Source of the DNA: Dactylis glomerata
Lineage: Eukaryota > Streptophyta > Magnoliopsida > Poales > Poaceae
Direction of reading: 5' to 3'
DNA length: 64,000 bases
NCBI GenBank assembly: GCA_007115705.1
Contig: QXEO01001821.1
Span: 310,001-374,000 of the forward strand
How positions within the stretch are numbered: position 1 is the first letter of the stretch; each line of letters opens with the position of its first letter. Shown here piece after piece: positions 22,765 through 34,668 of this stretch. The notes under the pieces were generated by a model. It was not told the DNA's origin. It was given only the letters and a program-made list of their open reading frames with translations, and did no database searches. The translations under genes were made by a program, and so were the position numbers.

Positions 22765-24246
22765 TACTCCAACCTCAACGGCGGAGAGTTAATTGTTGAG
22801 GGTTGCTTCGACGAAGAGTTTCTTGCAATGTTGACGGAGTAGAGGTGAAATGCATTGGGCAGGGCAGACGAGGTCCGTCGTCCATCATAACTTGCAAGTA
22901 ATGCGTGACGCGACAGTACCTGTACCTAGGCCGAGGCTATATGCACCGTCGATCGATATCATCCGCCGGTACAAAGATCCCTAGGACGTTCCTTCATGTA
23001 CTCTATGTACGAACAGGAGTAAACCCGCCGGAAGGTGCCTTTTTCTTAGGCGAAAGGCATTACCGGCCGGTGCCTTGGATTGAGCTAGCTAATTAATTAA
23101 GCTCGGTTAGGCTCCGGGTTTAGCCAACCGATGACGGAGTTGTACCGTACTACTACATCATATATAGCTGCCCGGCTACAGTGCAGATTGGACTGGACGG
23201 TCGAGATTACGGATCGGTCTACTCGATCGCCGCTCCGGAAGCTTAGGCCTTGATGCCGCGGGTACTGCGTGCTTCATCAGCTAAAGATTGCATCATTGGT
23301 CGGCTGATGCTTGCGGTCTACACTGCCGATCACCTTTGATCTTGGCAAGGCGTGTATACTTGGGATCTAACACTAATCTACTGTCTCTCGCCGCAGGGAG
23401 CGGTCTCACGTGGGGCTCTCTCGCGCAGCTAGCTAGCTAGCTCGTGGGGAAGTGCATTCCGTAGGTCAAAGGTCCAGGACTAACGTGCTTCGCGATGGAG
23501 GATCGCGTTGACAGCACGTCTCGGCGTCCCATCTCTAGGTCCTCCTTGTCTCCCAAGCGTCGGGGATGCTCCGGTTCTCATTTCTCAACGTAGCTCTGCG
23601 AGTAAGACTGTCGATCGACCATCGCGCGCTCATCACAACTCTGACGGTAAACTGATGTAGTCGAGCTCTCTGAACCTTCTGAAACCACTATTTGTGCTGG
23701 CGGCGCACGAGCGCCGGCCCGCCGGGGCCCGGCTCGTACGCAGGTTCCTTGCTACTATACTGGTGACGGCATTCAATCCCCTCTCCGTTCCATCGGCGAG
23801 GACGATGTACGACGTGGAGCCAGCAGCCAGCCCTTGTTATCTGGATCTTTGCCGATCCGCACCATGGCTCGCTCGCTCGCCGGAGTTATTGGACCGTACC
23901 ACGGTCTACCTTTCAGGGTTTAATGAGATGCTCAGATGGAGCCGTGCCGTGGAGAGCGGAGTCAATCAGAGCTGAAATCTCGCAGCCATGGTACCTGTGC
24001 GGACCATTGCCTAACATCGTCCTCCATTTTCCCTCATCTTTCTCTATATTCTTCGTGGAATCAGACCTGAAAATTCTATGGATATATACGAGAGAGCTCA
24101 GCGGTAACTCGTGTAAGTCAACGGCAAAACGAAGCCAAATTTTGATTCCTGAATCGCTCGCGCGCGCGGAAGTCGTGCGCCACCGGTATTCGGCCAAATG
24201 TTCGTTCAGGTTTGCCCAAGTCGACGTCCATCCTGCGGCTACCGAT
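22765..24246 (+). other. Intergenic DNA, nothing recognised
   Basis: I see no gene, RNA or transposon terminus. There is a short AGCTAGCTAGCTAGCT run near 23428. Confidence 0.4.
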
Positions 24247-24249
24247 GGA

Positions 24250-25124
24250 GGGGGTGTTTGTTTGGGCTTTTTCTGGCTTTTCACAGCAATAAGCCGTCTA
24301 TACGAAACAAACAAGGCTGCTTCGTCTGTGGGCTTTGCCGAAGCCGATGGTCGAACAGGCAGACTGGAGGAAGCACTTTGGAGGTGCTTCCCGCAGCTTC
24401 CCGCCGCTTAGCACTTGACGAGCGAATCGTTTTCAGCAACTGGATATGTTGTTCGCATCTAATTACATGAAAATGCCACCGACAGTCCAGCGAGAGCGAG
24501 CGAAGCGTTTTCTCGAGCGAGAGCGAGCGAAGCGTTTTCTCGAGCGAGAGTTTGGCCCTTTCACCGCGTTGACCAGCTCTACTGCCACGCACCAATTCTA
24601 GTACTCACCAGCACAGCGGCGGCCATGGTCATTATGAGGTGGCAGACGGCCACATGCAGAGAGGCCCCATATGTTGCGAATCATTGTTCCATGAGTCGTT
24701 TAAGCTATTCTTTGGTCAGATAGATTAGATACTTACAAATTGATGCAACTCGGCACTGTCGGTGTACATAATTTATTTATTTTCTATACATACTACATAG
24801 CCAAACGAACAGGTCCCAAATTAGCTCTGTATATATGGAGTGTGAATAAATGGATATGTGTGTGTAGCTTTACAATTATGCGAAAATCAAAAAATAATAT
24901 TCATGGTGTTTAATAGTGATTTATATTTAAAATCTCCACAAACACATGTTTTTAAAACTAAAAACTACGGGGTATTTCAGACAATTCAACTGCTCATAGC
25001 CAGACAGCCAAATAAGTTGCCAAACACTAAAACTCAAAACAGCAGCTTTCACTGCACAGCAGCTTTACCTGCACAGCAGCTTTCCCTGAACAGCCAGCCA
25101 GCCACAGCCCAAACAAACAGGCCC
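24250..25124 (+). mobile_element. Candidate non-autonomous DNA transposon, 875 bases
   Basis: The left end GGGGGTGTTTGTTTGGGCT and the reverse complement of the right end GGGCCTGTTTGTTTGGGCT agree at 17 of 19 positions. GGA flanks both sides (24247-24249, 25125-25127). Near the right end CAGCAGCTTT recurs three times at ~18-base spacing. No coding frame is evident. The superfamily is uncertain; the termini look Tourist-like, but GGA is not the usual TWA target. Confidence 0.5.
24491..24551 (+). repeat. Short tandem repeat, 27-base unit, two copies plus part
   Basis: GCGAGAGCGAGCGAAGCG followed by TTTTCTCGA is repeated exactly, then a partial third copy. It lies inside the 875-base element. 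Confidence 0.8.
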
Positions 25125-25127
25125 GGA

Positions 25128-26162
25128 GAGAGGTTTGGTAGCCGGGCAATATGACGACGCGCGCGCGACAGACACATGCCACCAAACACCATGCCGCCGA
25201 ATTAACCTCTTCCAATGGACGGAATAAACTCGTTAAACTAGTCCGGTTGAAGTAGTTTTATATGGGACGACAAATCGATCTAGGGGTATTTTCTCCAGGA
25301 AGAAGACAGAGTTTCTTAAGGTTCAGAAGAAGACTGACTTGACTTGCCTATGCTAACGGCCATCGGCCAGAATTCTATGGCAGATGGATCTAGCGATGTA
25401 TCAGATCGGTCCATAATAAATTGTTGGACCTACTGAGTCCCTTAAGAAGCAGAAAAGACTGACCTATGAGTTTGTTTATCTCCAAGTTAACCCCCACTGA
25501 AAAAGAAAAGACTGACTTAGCCAGGGAGCTACCGGTGAACTGTAGCAATAGGGCTGTAGCTTGTAGGAGTATTCAACATGTATATGTACATGCTAATGTA
25601 AGCAAAAAGAAGATGTACACCTGCTCCTTCAAGAAAAAGACGACTAGGTGTGTACAAAATACAAATCGTGGAAACCCAAGCGGAAATTTGGTGCACATAG
25701 GCACCAGCAATCCCATTTTTTAAAAAATAATAAAAATCATCTTTATGAGTTTCAAGAAAATCAAAAAAAATATTTGGATGTACCAAACTATTTATCTAAA
25801 AAACATGCAAAATAATGTTTAAACACTTTGTATTCTGGGCTACACAGAAGTGATGAATGTGTTGATGTGAGTATGTATATTTTCATAATCTACAAATTTT
25901 ATCATTTTTGTGTATCCCACAATAAAAAGAATTTCGTATTAAAATGTCGCATGCTTGTAGTGACATCATTGACCATATCCAGATTGGTTTTCATAATTTC
26001 TTGACATTTAGCATATGATCTTTAATTAATTTTCTAAAATAGAGGGATCACTCGAGCTCAAGAGCCGAAAACACTTTTCCCGGAAACGCTCACTAAGCTT
26101 TGCGGCATGGCCGAGTTCCACTGCCTTCCATTGATATTTACACTTTTAACAATCGATGTTAG
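25128..26162 (+). other. Intergenic, AT-rich DNA
   Basis: No supportable gene. The stretch 25650-26100 (TTTGGTGCACATAGGCACC followed by A-rich sequence) has the look of a dispersed grass repeat, but I could not find paired termini. Confidence 0.35.
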
Positions 26163-26415
26163 CACTTCTCGATCCTTAAATAAGTGTACTTCTACCTTTT
26201 ATTTTAAGTAAAATTAATAATTTTTTACTAACTTTAGTAAAAAGAGTAGCAACATATATCACATCAAATTGCTATAATATGGAACTGTATTTAAATACAG
26301 ATCTAGCGATACTAAATTTGTGTCATAAATATTGTCACTTTCCCCAAAGTTTTAAAGATTTTGGCTTTGCACAAGAGCTAGAGGTACACTTAGTTATTTG
26401 AGGACGGAGGGAGCA
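26163..26415 (+). mobile_element. Decayed Stowaway-like MITE
   Basis: The right end GAGGACGGAGGGAGC is the reverse complement of a Stowaway terminus. The left end (CTTCTCGATCCTTAAATAAGTG) is a degenerate inverted match to the right-end interior (CCTCAAATAACTAAGTG in reverse complement). The middle is AT-rich. Confidence 0.5.
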
Positions 26416-27190
26416 TTCCACTACACAGTTAAGTTATTATGTACTCATATAAAATATATTTATTTTTAGAGTGAATAAAATGTTCTCTTGCCATCTTATA
26501 GGTATTAACGAGTCCTCATTAATATTTGTTCATAAATTGCATTTTATTTGTGAGTAAAATTTCATTGGGTTGAACCTAGTAGTTATATAAACATGTTGAT
26601 TGACAACATAACTTAATTCTTTTGACAATGAAAGCTTCACTGATCTCATCACCGCATCAAGTTCATCCCCTAGCTTATGATTTATTGATCAAGGCGATGA
26701 ATGAAGCGTTGCAATTATCGGTAACAAAAAAGACATGACTCGAAGATCTTGACCGCTGACTTGTGAAACATGGATCTCCATGCGAAGTCTTGGTATATCA
26801 TGACTCGTAAATGGACCGTAGAGCATCGTTGTCATCGACATTGCCAACATCGGCGGCGGTAGGAGAATCAATAATCTATGCGATTGTTGTATGAATAAAA
26901 TCTTCTATTTTTAAAATTACCGTAGAAAAAAATTAAGTGTTCAAAACTTTACAAATGTGGTTGTATTTATTGGCTAGAAATATAGTTCTTTTGTTAAGAA
27001 AATGAGCAAAAAACTATTGGAGGCTTATTGGGGGTCGCCCCCCAGGGCACTAGTGGGGACGCTAACGAGGCTAAAACATGCATGTCCCATTAACACTTTT
27101 ATTCCTCATTTTTCATTATTCATATAAAGCTTGAAAGAGAAATGAAAACATAAAATAGCCCCATGGCCAGTCCAAGAAGTAAGCTGGCCC
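26416..27190 (+). other. Upstream region of the first DREB gene
   Basis: AT-rich, with no coding frame. It would hold distal promoter elements. I did not find a repeated cis-motif strong enough to call. Confidence 0.4.
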
Positions 27191-27199
27191 TATATATAG
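27191..27199 (+). promoter_or_regulatory. TATA box of the first DREB gene
   Basis: TATATATAG lies 88 bases before the ATG at 27279, so transcription probably starts around 27225. The short leader contains no ATG. Confidence 0.65.
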
Positions 27200-27278
27200 C
27201 CCAAGGCACTCTCTACTCCCCGTAGTTCCTTCTTGTAGTCCACCTAGTGAGAGGCCTACACATCCCTCCTAATAAGCC

Positions 27279-28124
27279 ATGGAGGCAGACGCAAGCCACG
27301 CACCCACCACCTCTTCCTCCTCCGTCTCATCTTCGACACTGTCCTCTTCGGCGTCCTTCTCCTCCCTCGCCAACAACGTGCAAGAACTTCCCAAGAACTC
27401 CAAGCCCAAGCAACCAAAGAAGCGCAAGAGAGTCGCTTCGCCGGACCAAGAACTGGAAGCAGCCGCGGCCACCAATGGCGCCCAATTAGGAGAGGAGAGC
27501 AGCAGCTGTACCACCGAGGATGACAACGACGCCGCAAGCGGCAAGGTGCGTGCGCGTCCGGGCGCCGGAGCCGTGTCGAGGAGCGGGTTCAAGCACCCGT
27601 CGTACCGCGGCGTGCGGCGCCGGAGCTGGGGCAAGTGGGTGTCCGAGATCCGTGAGCCACGCAAGAAGTCGCGCATCTGGCTCGGCACCTTCCCCACCGC
27701 GGAGATGGCTGCGCGCGCGCACGACGCGGCCGCGCTCGCCATCAAGGGCCGCAACGCGCACCTCAACTTCCCGGAGCTCGCGCACGAGCTGCCCCGTCCG
27801 GACTCCACGTCACCCGCCGACATCCAGGCTGCGGCCGCCAAGGCCGCCGCCGCTGCCCCTGTGCAGTGCGATCAGGCCGAGACGCCCCCGTCCTCCCCCG
27901 TCGTGGAGTCGCCGCCGTCGGAGGCCGAGGCATGCGCGGACGCGGCGCGCGCGCACGGCTGCAGCGGCGGCGAGGATAATGCGCTGTTCGACCTGCCGGA
28001 CCTTCTTCTGGACCTCAGGGACGGGCTCCTGTGGTCGCCGGCGTGGCCGGTGGCGCTGGCGGCCGAGGAGTACGACGGCGGCTGCTGCGTCGGGCTCAGT
28101 GAGCCGCTCCTGTGGTCCGAGTAG
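27279..28124 (+). CDS. AP2/ERF transcription factor, DREB A-4 (TINY-like) type, paralogue 1
   Basis: Encodes 281 residues, no intron, start AGCCATGGAG in good context. The N-terminus is Ser/Thr-rich, and a basic cluster KPKQPKKRKR at about 42-51 is a likely nuclear signal. The AP2 domain spans about 109-166 with YRGVRRRSWGKW, WLGTF and HLNF. Val and Glu in WVSEIRE match the V14/E19 pair of the DREB class, which binds DRE/CRT-type sites. The IREPRKKSRIWLGTF form is that of subgroup A-4. The C-terminal part has an acidic/hydrophobic block (LFDLPDLLLDL) and ends EPLLWSE, as in related proteins, probably for activation. High GC is normal for grass ERFs. It is the first of three tandem paralogues. 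Specific targets or stress role cannot be read from the sequence. Confidence 0.95.
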   Translation: MEADASHAPTTSSSSVSSSTLSSSASFSSLANNVQELPKNSKPKQPKKRKRVASPDQELEAAAATNGAQLGEESSSCTTEDDNDAASGKVRARPGAGAVSRSGFKHPSYRGVRRRSWGKWVSEIREPRKKSRIWLGTFPTAEMAARAHDAAALAIKGRNAHLNFPELAHELPRPDSTSPADIQAAAAKAAAAAPVQCDQAETPPSSPVVESPPSEAEACADAARAHGCSGGEDNALFDLPDLLLDLRDGLLWSPAWPVALAAEEYDGGCCVGLSEPLLWSE

Positions 28125-28444
28125 CTTGCTTTTCTTACCGTTCTCGGCTAAAGCATTGCTCTGATAGTATAGTAAGGGGAAAACACTAGTGGTAGTACTA
28201 CTATTGGAAATTTATTCTTGGCTTTGCAGTGCTTGATCCGGCCATGAAACCATCTGTGCTTTGTTTCATCAACAAAAGATACGTTTAATTACTAGCCATG
28301 ATGATTGATGTCGTTCCCTCAAAAAGAAAGGATGCTCCTAAATCCTAATAATTAAGTTGAGTTAGCATACATGCATGGGTGTTGACACATCAATGTGTGT
28401 AGTGCATGTTTACTGGTGGCTACTACTTTTGCTCGCAAATATAG
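28125..28444 (+). other. 3' flank of the first DREB gene
   Basis: Presumed 3' UTR and flank, with no coding frame. A PIF/Harbinger transposon begins 323 bases after the stop codon. Confidence 0.5.
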
Positions 28445-28447
28445 TAT

Positions 28448-30721
28448 GGGCGCGATTGGTGGTCTGTAACTTTTTTTTGGGCTCCCTGGGCATAGGAGTT
28501 GGGGGGCCTGGGTCGCACCATGCGATGCAAAAGCTAACTTGGGCGTTTTGTTTGGTGGCCAACATCGCATCTAGAGAGCCCAAATGCCCAGTTTGATTGG
28601 TACCTTGCGCGAGCCAGAATCGCCTGAACTGGATTCAGGATCTTCTGTTTGGTTCATGTTGTGCATGTTATCTGATCACCACTTCTCTACGGTGGTGGGG
28701 TTAACAAAGCACACCACCATGACACTACCTCATAACACACAGCGACAACTACAGTTCTTAAATTACGACCATATAGGCCGGGCCCTAGCTACGTACGAAT
28801 AACAGTTACTCAATTAAGCACAACTTGTTTAGCATGTCAGTAACTTGACATGCATTCCAACCCTAGCTACTTACAAATGACAGTCAACATTACATACCGA
28901 GGAATAGTTCGACAATGGCGGCCTAGGGGGGTGCAAACCTTGATTCTTGCTTCAGTGTCAACCGTAGAAGACATCAGTTCTATGCGCCCACGTTGCCTGA
29001 GCCCAGGCGTTCCTCTTGTTCTTCCAAGCCTGAATGTCGCCCTGCTCGACACCATATCCACTGTCATCACCATCAGGAGTAACGTTATCCACATCTGGGA
29101 CATACTCATCCTCGCCCCAGCCCATGATCCAGTTATGCAGGATGCAACAAGCAAGAACAAGCTTCACTTGAGTTGGGAAAGTGTGGAATAGTTTCTGATC
29201 AAGGATTTTGAACCTATTTTTTAAGGCAGCAAAAGCTCTCTCAATGGTCACCCTGAGGCTAGAGTGCCTAAGGTTGAAGAGCTCCTCTGCATTTAGTGGA
29301 CTGTTCCTTGAAGAGAACTCGTTCAGATGATACCTGGTTTTCCCGAAGGGGGAGGATTTCTGGCCGACAAGCGTAACCTGCATCTCCAAGGTAGAACTTA
29401 CCTTCAGGGAGATGAATGCCATCAGGCCTATTCAGGCAGTCGTTAAGAATGCTGGCATCATGGGCTGATCCTTCCCAACCAGCAAGAACATAAGTGAACT
29501 TGAGGTCGAAATCCACAACAGCTAGTATATTCTGACTGGTGTAGTGTTTCCTGCCTCTGTATTCTGCTGATTGGGATATCAAAACTCTAGCAGTAACATG
29601 AGTGCCATCAATTGCCCCAATGCAGTCCTGTCATGATAATAATAGACAGAGAGTCAAGATTATGTGCATTGCAGAGTTCAAAATGAGTGTGCAAATGAGA
29701 ATTCCAGCTCACCTTGAAGTATGGGTACCATATCTTGCTCTATCTTATCTTGTTTGGAATGTCACCTGATGGAGGCTTGATCATCTCTTGCCTAAGCTCC
29801 CCAATTGCATAAAGGACTTGGTTGAAATAGCGAGATATAGTCTCTATAGATCTTCTAAAGGTGTTGTGCATAACTCTGAACCTCTGGTTATGGCCGACAA
29901 CATGAAGAAACATAGCAACTTGCTCTTCCACAGAGGTGTGGATGCTATCTGACAGCAGTCCTCTCTCCCTAAACCTCTTGACTAGTTCATAGAATGGGGC
30001 TCTTCTCATCCGAAGCATCTGAACAGCCTCAACATCATTCCTGTTGTAGATCCAGTTCAGATTGGCAATCCTCTCTTGATCTCGTTGAAGTATCGGACCA
30101 TAACTCACGTCTGGATACGCTGCGCGCATGACTGCTCTTTTGTGGAGGAGGAGTATCCAAGCCTGAATCACAGCAACTAGTGTTGCTGCCTGGTGGATCA
30201 GGCTCATCTGGCCGCCCTAAGGAAATAGATCTACAATGAGGGTCTGCTAAATCTACCGACAGCGCTACAATGAGCCAGAGGGCATGGTGATGTACCTGTG
30301 GCATTTGAGACCGCCGCCGCGGATTTGGAGGACAAGACCAGAGTTGAAGAAGACCTTCGTCGAGCCTCCCTCGGTCGGAGATGGAGTAGATCTGTGTAGC
30401 CGCCGCCACCGCCGTCGAGACTGGTATGGGGGATGTTGTGTTGGGAGGTGACCGAAAAGAGGAGAGGTGACACTACTAGCCCGCGAAACGCTGCCGCCAA
30501 TTTCGCTGTCTCCCGCGCTCTTGAGGTGGTCTTCCGCGTGCACGCTGTTCCCACTTTTTGCACCGCTGGCGCCTGCCCCCGGGGAAACGGCCGATTTGAG
30601 AGTATCCAGCGGGCCTGGGCCGGAGGTGCTTTACGCACCGTGCCAGCCACAACGCAGCCCTCAGCCGGCTCTTGCATCCCGGGGGCCTGTTTGGACTGCT
30701 TGCAGGCTACCAAACGCGCCC
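28448..30721 (-). mobile_element. PIF/Harbinger DNA transposon with transposase remnant
   Basis: The termini are GGGCGCGATTGGTGGTCTG on the left and, in reverse complement, GGGCGCGTTTGGTAGCCTG on the right. TAT flanks both sides (28445-28447, 30722-30724). The 2,274-base element carries a transposase on the minus strand. I see no Myb-like second protein, which autonomous plant members usually carry, so it is probably not autonomous. Confidence 0.85.
28958..30207 (-). pseudogene. PIF/Harbinger transposase, one stop and one frameshift
   Basis: The N-terminal exon (30207-29713) has the helical region seen in plant Harbinger nucleases (EEQVAMFLHVVGHN, ETISRYFNQVL). An 85-base GT-AG intron (29712-29628) in phase 0 joins WYPYFK to DCIGAIDGTHV. 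The second exon has Asp in GAIDGTHV, Asp in YLGDAGY and Glu in RVTIERAFAALKNRF, so the whole DDE triad is present. Defects: a TAG codon before the intron, between NKIR and SKIWYPYFK (~29737), and a frameshift near 29345 between DAGYACRPEILP and RYHLNEF. The product ends WAHRTDVFYG. The initiation Met is uncertain. Few lesions suggest fairly recent loss. Confidence 0.88.
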
Positions 30722-30724
30722 TAT

Positions 30725-32280
30725 GTTTTTCAAAGCGAGGTATACTATAGTAAAAATGGATCAATCCAATGTGGTTGCATTTATTGTTGATAGTGTTATG
30801 TGGTGGCCGGGTCTATGGTTCTACGCTGGCCGTTTGGAAGTCGTTTTATGGTCCGGTGATACAGTCGATGACGAGCAGTAAATTGAATTAACGGTGCTCT
30901 ACTTCGCTGTAATTTCACATCGAGCTGTCTCGTGTGTAAGCCTAAGAATTTCCATTTTCTTTTTAAAATGGAGAATGAGACCTTAGCCTCTGCATTGAAG
31001 AGATGCATACGACTTTTTTATTAATTTATTCAACAAAAGCTAAATAAAACACGTACATCAAAAAACATGAATCCTTGTGGTGTGTGTTACTACCTCACTT
31101 TCCAGCAGAAGTCTAAGCTTGTTGCTGGTACGCTGTCATTGTGAAAGGATCTTCGGATGACGGAGAAAGATGCTCTAAAATGACGATTGGGCCACTAATT
31201 ACCCGTAGGTTATTTAACTAGTAGTAAGAAAAGTCTAGTCATTTGTTGATCGGTTTGGTATGAGCCCCACGTTATCCTAGGTTACAATAAAGCTCCACCA
31301 TAGTCCGTCGATCGAAGGGGAAGGCTATGATAAAAAACAAAACGAAACGAAGGGGAAGGACCAGAGAAACTTCCAACCCAGAGCACACAATATTCTCTTG
31401 TCTCCTAGTAGCAGCAGCAAAGTTAGCTACGAGGTTAGGTACAGAATGCGAGCACGCCAGTTACCGGCTCCCATACGAACGTTAACGCGAGGTTTTAGCT
31501 ATATTTTCCACATCTACCACATTCTCCGAATTACTTAACCAATCATGGCCATAAATTAGTCGCAGATCAAGGATCTTAATGTTACACGTAGCTTAACGTT
31601 GAGTGGCTGAAGCGACCGTCTCACATGCCCTACACATGGCCAGTCGATCATGCACTGCATATGCAAGCTAGCGATGCATGCGAGCCGAGCACGAGTGGCT
31701 GGGCGAGCTGGCTGATTGCGTCTGATTAATAATTGCGTGTTAGACCAGCAGCACTAATCAAATCGGATCGTCAATTCGACCTGGAGGATCCAATGCGGCG
31801 GGCCGGCGTCTTGTCGCAGTCCGATCGACCGGCCGGTCCGGCGGGGGACCGCTAGCTAGCTCCGGCCGGCCGGCCGGCGGCTCCGGTGACGTACGGTAGG
31901 TGGGGTGGTACCGGGCTCCGGGCGAGCTCCTGCGTTGGCGGATCAATTGCTCTCAGGGCGATTGCGATATGGTCGTGGATTTGGACCAGCCTATGAGCCA
32001 TGAGGCACCTAATCGGTTAGTTAGCACTCAACAGAATGTTGGTGTAACCACGCTGATGGATCGAGCTCAGCTCCGTTTAATGCACGGTTTATGTGTGTGC
32101 GTTAGTGTAGGATCCGAGAATATACCGTATTGCGACTGATTGATACCGCCTGATGATGATGTACGGTCGCACGAAGACGGACACAAGTAAACTGAAGGAA
32201 AGAAAATGCAAGCTTGATCTCATCAGCACCGGAGCACTGTAGGAATAGAGGCTAACTGAAGTAGTCTCAAACTATCTTCG
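30725..32280 (+). other. Intergenic DNA, nothing recognised
   Basis: No supportable gene. There is a GC-rich palindromic patch of GCCGGCCGG repeats near 31830-31880. Short frames here resemble no protein I know. Confidence 0.4.
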
Positions 32281-34516
32281 AAATATATCGTGGTTTGTCC
32301 ATAGATTTTCCATTGCCAAGATTTCATCAAAGAGGAATCACGACCAATCGAGTGTTGCTTTAGCCCCTTTACAAAGCGAAAAGAATTGCCTTCCGAATCA
32401 CTCCAAAATCAAAGCCAGAGAACACTGGAAAAAAATGATTCCATATATACGAGATGAAGCGACTGAAAAGACGTCCATGAAATTGGTCAAAAGTCATTTT
32501 CTATTGGATTCAAACTGCCAGAAATAAGTGTAACAAACCAGGAATAAATACAAGCTGTACTGTGTGTAGCTGACGACCGCACCTTGTCGTATCCTTGCAT
32601 ATATACGACAATAATGCCTCAAGATCCGTTAGTTTCACTGAACACATATGTGGTCAGAGCCGCTTATAATTTGCATTATTGTTCTTGTCAATCGGAGGCG
32701 ATGCATCGATGTCATCAGTGCAGTACAGGTTTAGCTTTCCGGGCATAATCCACCACCAATTATGTTGGAAAATATATGTCGTGCTTTGTCCAGAGATTTT
32801 TCCATTGCCAACATATTAGCAAAGAAAAGAAGAATTACGACCAGTCAAGTATGGCTTTTATATCACTTATTAAAAGTGAAAAGAGTTGCCTCTTGAGTTA
32901 CTCCAAACTAAACTAAAGCCAGATAACACTGAAAAAAGTTGTATACGGTCATCTAGGCACTTGGAGGAAGACATCTTAGCTTGGCATCCAGAACCCTCGG
33001 GTGTGTTTTCAGTTCGCAGCGCCTATAAACTAGTTTGAAAGAGGATCCGATGTACTGCCTAAGGTCAAAAACTTTGCCTGAAAGGCTAGCTGCAAATAAT
33101 TCCCTGGCTGCAGAACAAGTTAACTCGTCATTCCAGAGTTTTAGGCATTTGAAAAAATTTCAAATCGGAGAAAAAGAATGTGGTTCATGCTCTTTATATG
33201 TCCCCATGCGTTTGGACTATGGGAAGCAATGAAGAAGGTATGCGGCTTACCAAAAGGTGCTGATCTTATAACTGAACCACTCTTATGGTTCCAGTGTTGA
33301 AAATGCCTTGCCATATGGTGGATAATTTCCTTCATATTACTTGGCGATCATGGTATGCTTGGAATGAACTCGCACACAATAAACCCTCCCTCCAATGGAT
33401 GCTCGAAAAGGTTTTTGATTAACTTTCTTAATTTGCTACGGAATACTAAAACTTTGACGGCTGATGAGATCATTAAAGGGAAGAGTGTCCAAGTCAGTTC
33501 CGCATCTCCGAGGCATAAGACGGTGAAAGAGAAACCACCCGATAAACCTTGGTGTCGACCTCCACAAGGTTTTGTGAAAAAGGGACGTATCCTTTCACAC
33601 TACAGATGGATCTACTGGAGCAAGCATGGCTCTTCGTGATGATCAGGATATTATTATCTTCATAGCATGACGGTTTCTGAATAATTGCGGTGGACCCTTG
33701 GAAGCTGCGATTCTTGCATGCTTGGAAGGTTTGGAGTTGGCACTGCTATGGTGTAATTACCAATCATAGTTGAAACTGATAGATTTTCAGCTTGTTGTTG
33801 CTGCCAAGGTGTCTTCTCAAGATAGATCTCCTCTTGTCCATCTTTCTTTCAGATCTTAGAGGTATTTTTGGTTATAAGAGAGTTAGTGATTTCCAAAAAG
33901 TGGAGCACTCTCAAGTCAGGGTTAGTCACAACCTCGCGAATTTGGCAAAAAGTTCATCGCCATACTGTAACCTTGAATAAGCCCGTCTTGTAAACCTTGC
34001 TGAGTAATTAATAAAGCTCATTTTTACTTACGAAAAAAGAAGCGGCGAAAAAGAGTCCACAAATTGGTCAGAAGTCAATTTCAATTAGTATGGATGGAAA
34101 GCGGCACCCTATTTGCCATGCTTCGTAGTTGAAATAAGTTAGACACGTTTTTTTTTTACTGAATTTGTCTAGTTTGAACTAATTTCTACTTTCACATGCT
34201 TATGCGGGACACCCCTTGTAACCATATCAATTAGATTCAAGCAGCCAAAAATAAGAGTGACCATCTAGTAGCAGTAGGAATTACCACAAGCTGTAGTGTA
34301 CAATGCAGCTGACGATCGCACCTAGCTTGTCTTATATATTCTTGCATGTGACAATAATGCCTGAAGATCCGTTAGTTTCACTGGACACACATGTGGTCAG
34401 AGCTGCTTATAATTGCATTATGATTCTCGTCAATTTGGAGGCGATGCATCAATCGATGTCATCAGTACAGTACAGGCCTAGCTTTCGGGGCATAAACCGC
34501 CACCACCAATTATGTA
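32281..34516 (+). repeat. Tandem duplication of a ~490-base intergenic unit, second copy split
   Basis: Copy 1 runs 32281-32769 and copy 2 from about 32770 to 34516. Both start near AAATATAT..TTTGTCC and pass through GTTAGTTTCACTG..CAC and TGTGGTCAGAGC. Both end CACCACCAATTATG. Copy 2 is interrupted by a truncated LINE (about 32940-34037) and by roughly 120 further bases near 34095-34215. Confidence 0.8.
32940..34037 (+). pseudogene. 5'-truncated LINE (L1-type) end: zinc-binding region and RNase H
   Basis: The conceptual reading starts in the region after reverse transcriptase (WHPEPSGVFSVRSAYKL), then a CPHAFGLWEAMKKVCGLPKG-like segment. Then comes an RNase H domain (WSKHGS, LEAAILACLEGLELAL, IIVETD) and a tail ending SSPYCNLE. 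Several stops and frameshifts break it. The 3' end has AATTAATAAAGCTC and an A-rich stretch, as in plant L1 tails. GAAAAAAG on both sides may be the target duplication. It cannot move. Confidence 0.8.
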
Positions 34517-34668
34517 TTTTGTGCCAGCCGTCTCCATAAACATCATGCATGCATATAGGTATATTGTTTCTTGCAGAAAACTGAGACGTCGATCGGTCCA
34601 GCAGGAAAATGACCGCCAGTGTGGAGGTTAATTAGGCCAGGGACGTACTAACCACTCTTTACTATGTG

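Noticed and set aside
25650..26100. Possible Mutator-like or other MITE
   Set aside because: It looks like a dispersed repeat, but I could not pair termini or find a target duplication.
27269..27841. 190-residue frame antisense to the first DREB gene
   Set aside because: GC-rich shadow of the real gene; similar antisense frames occur opposite all three DREB genes.
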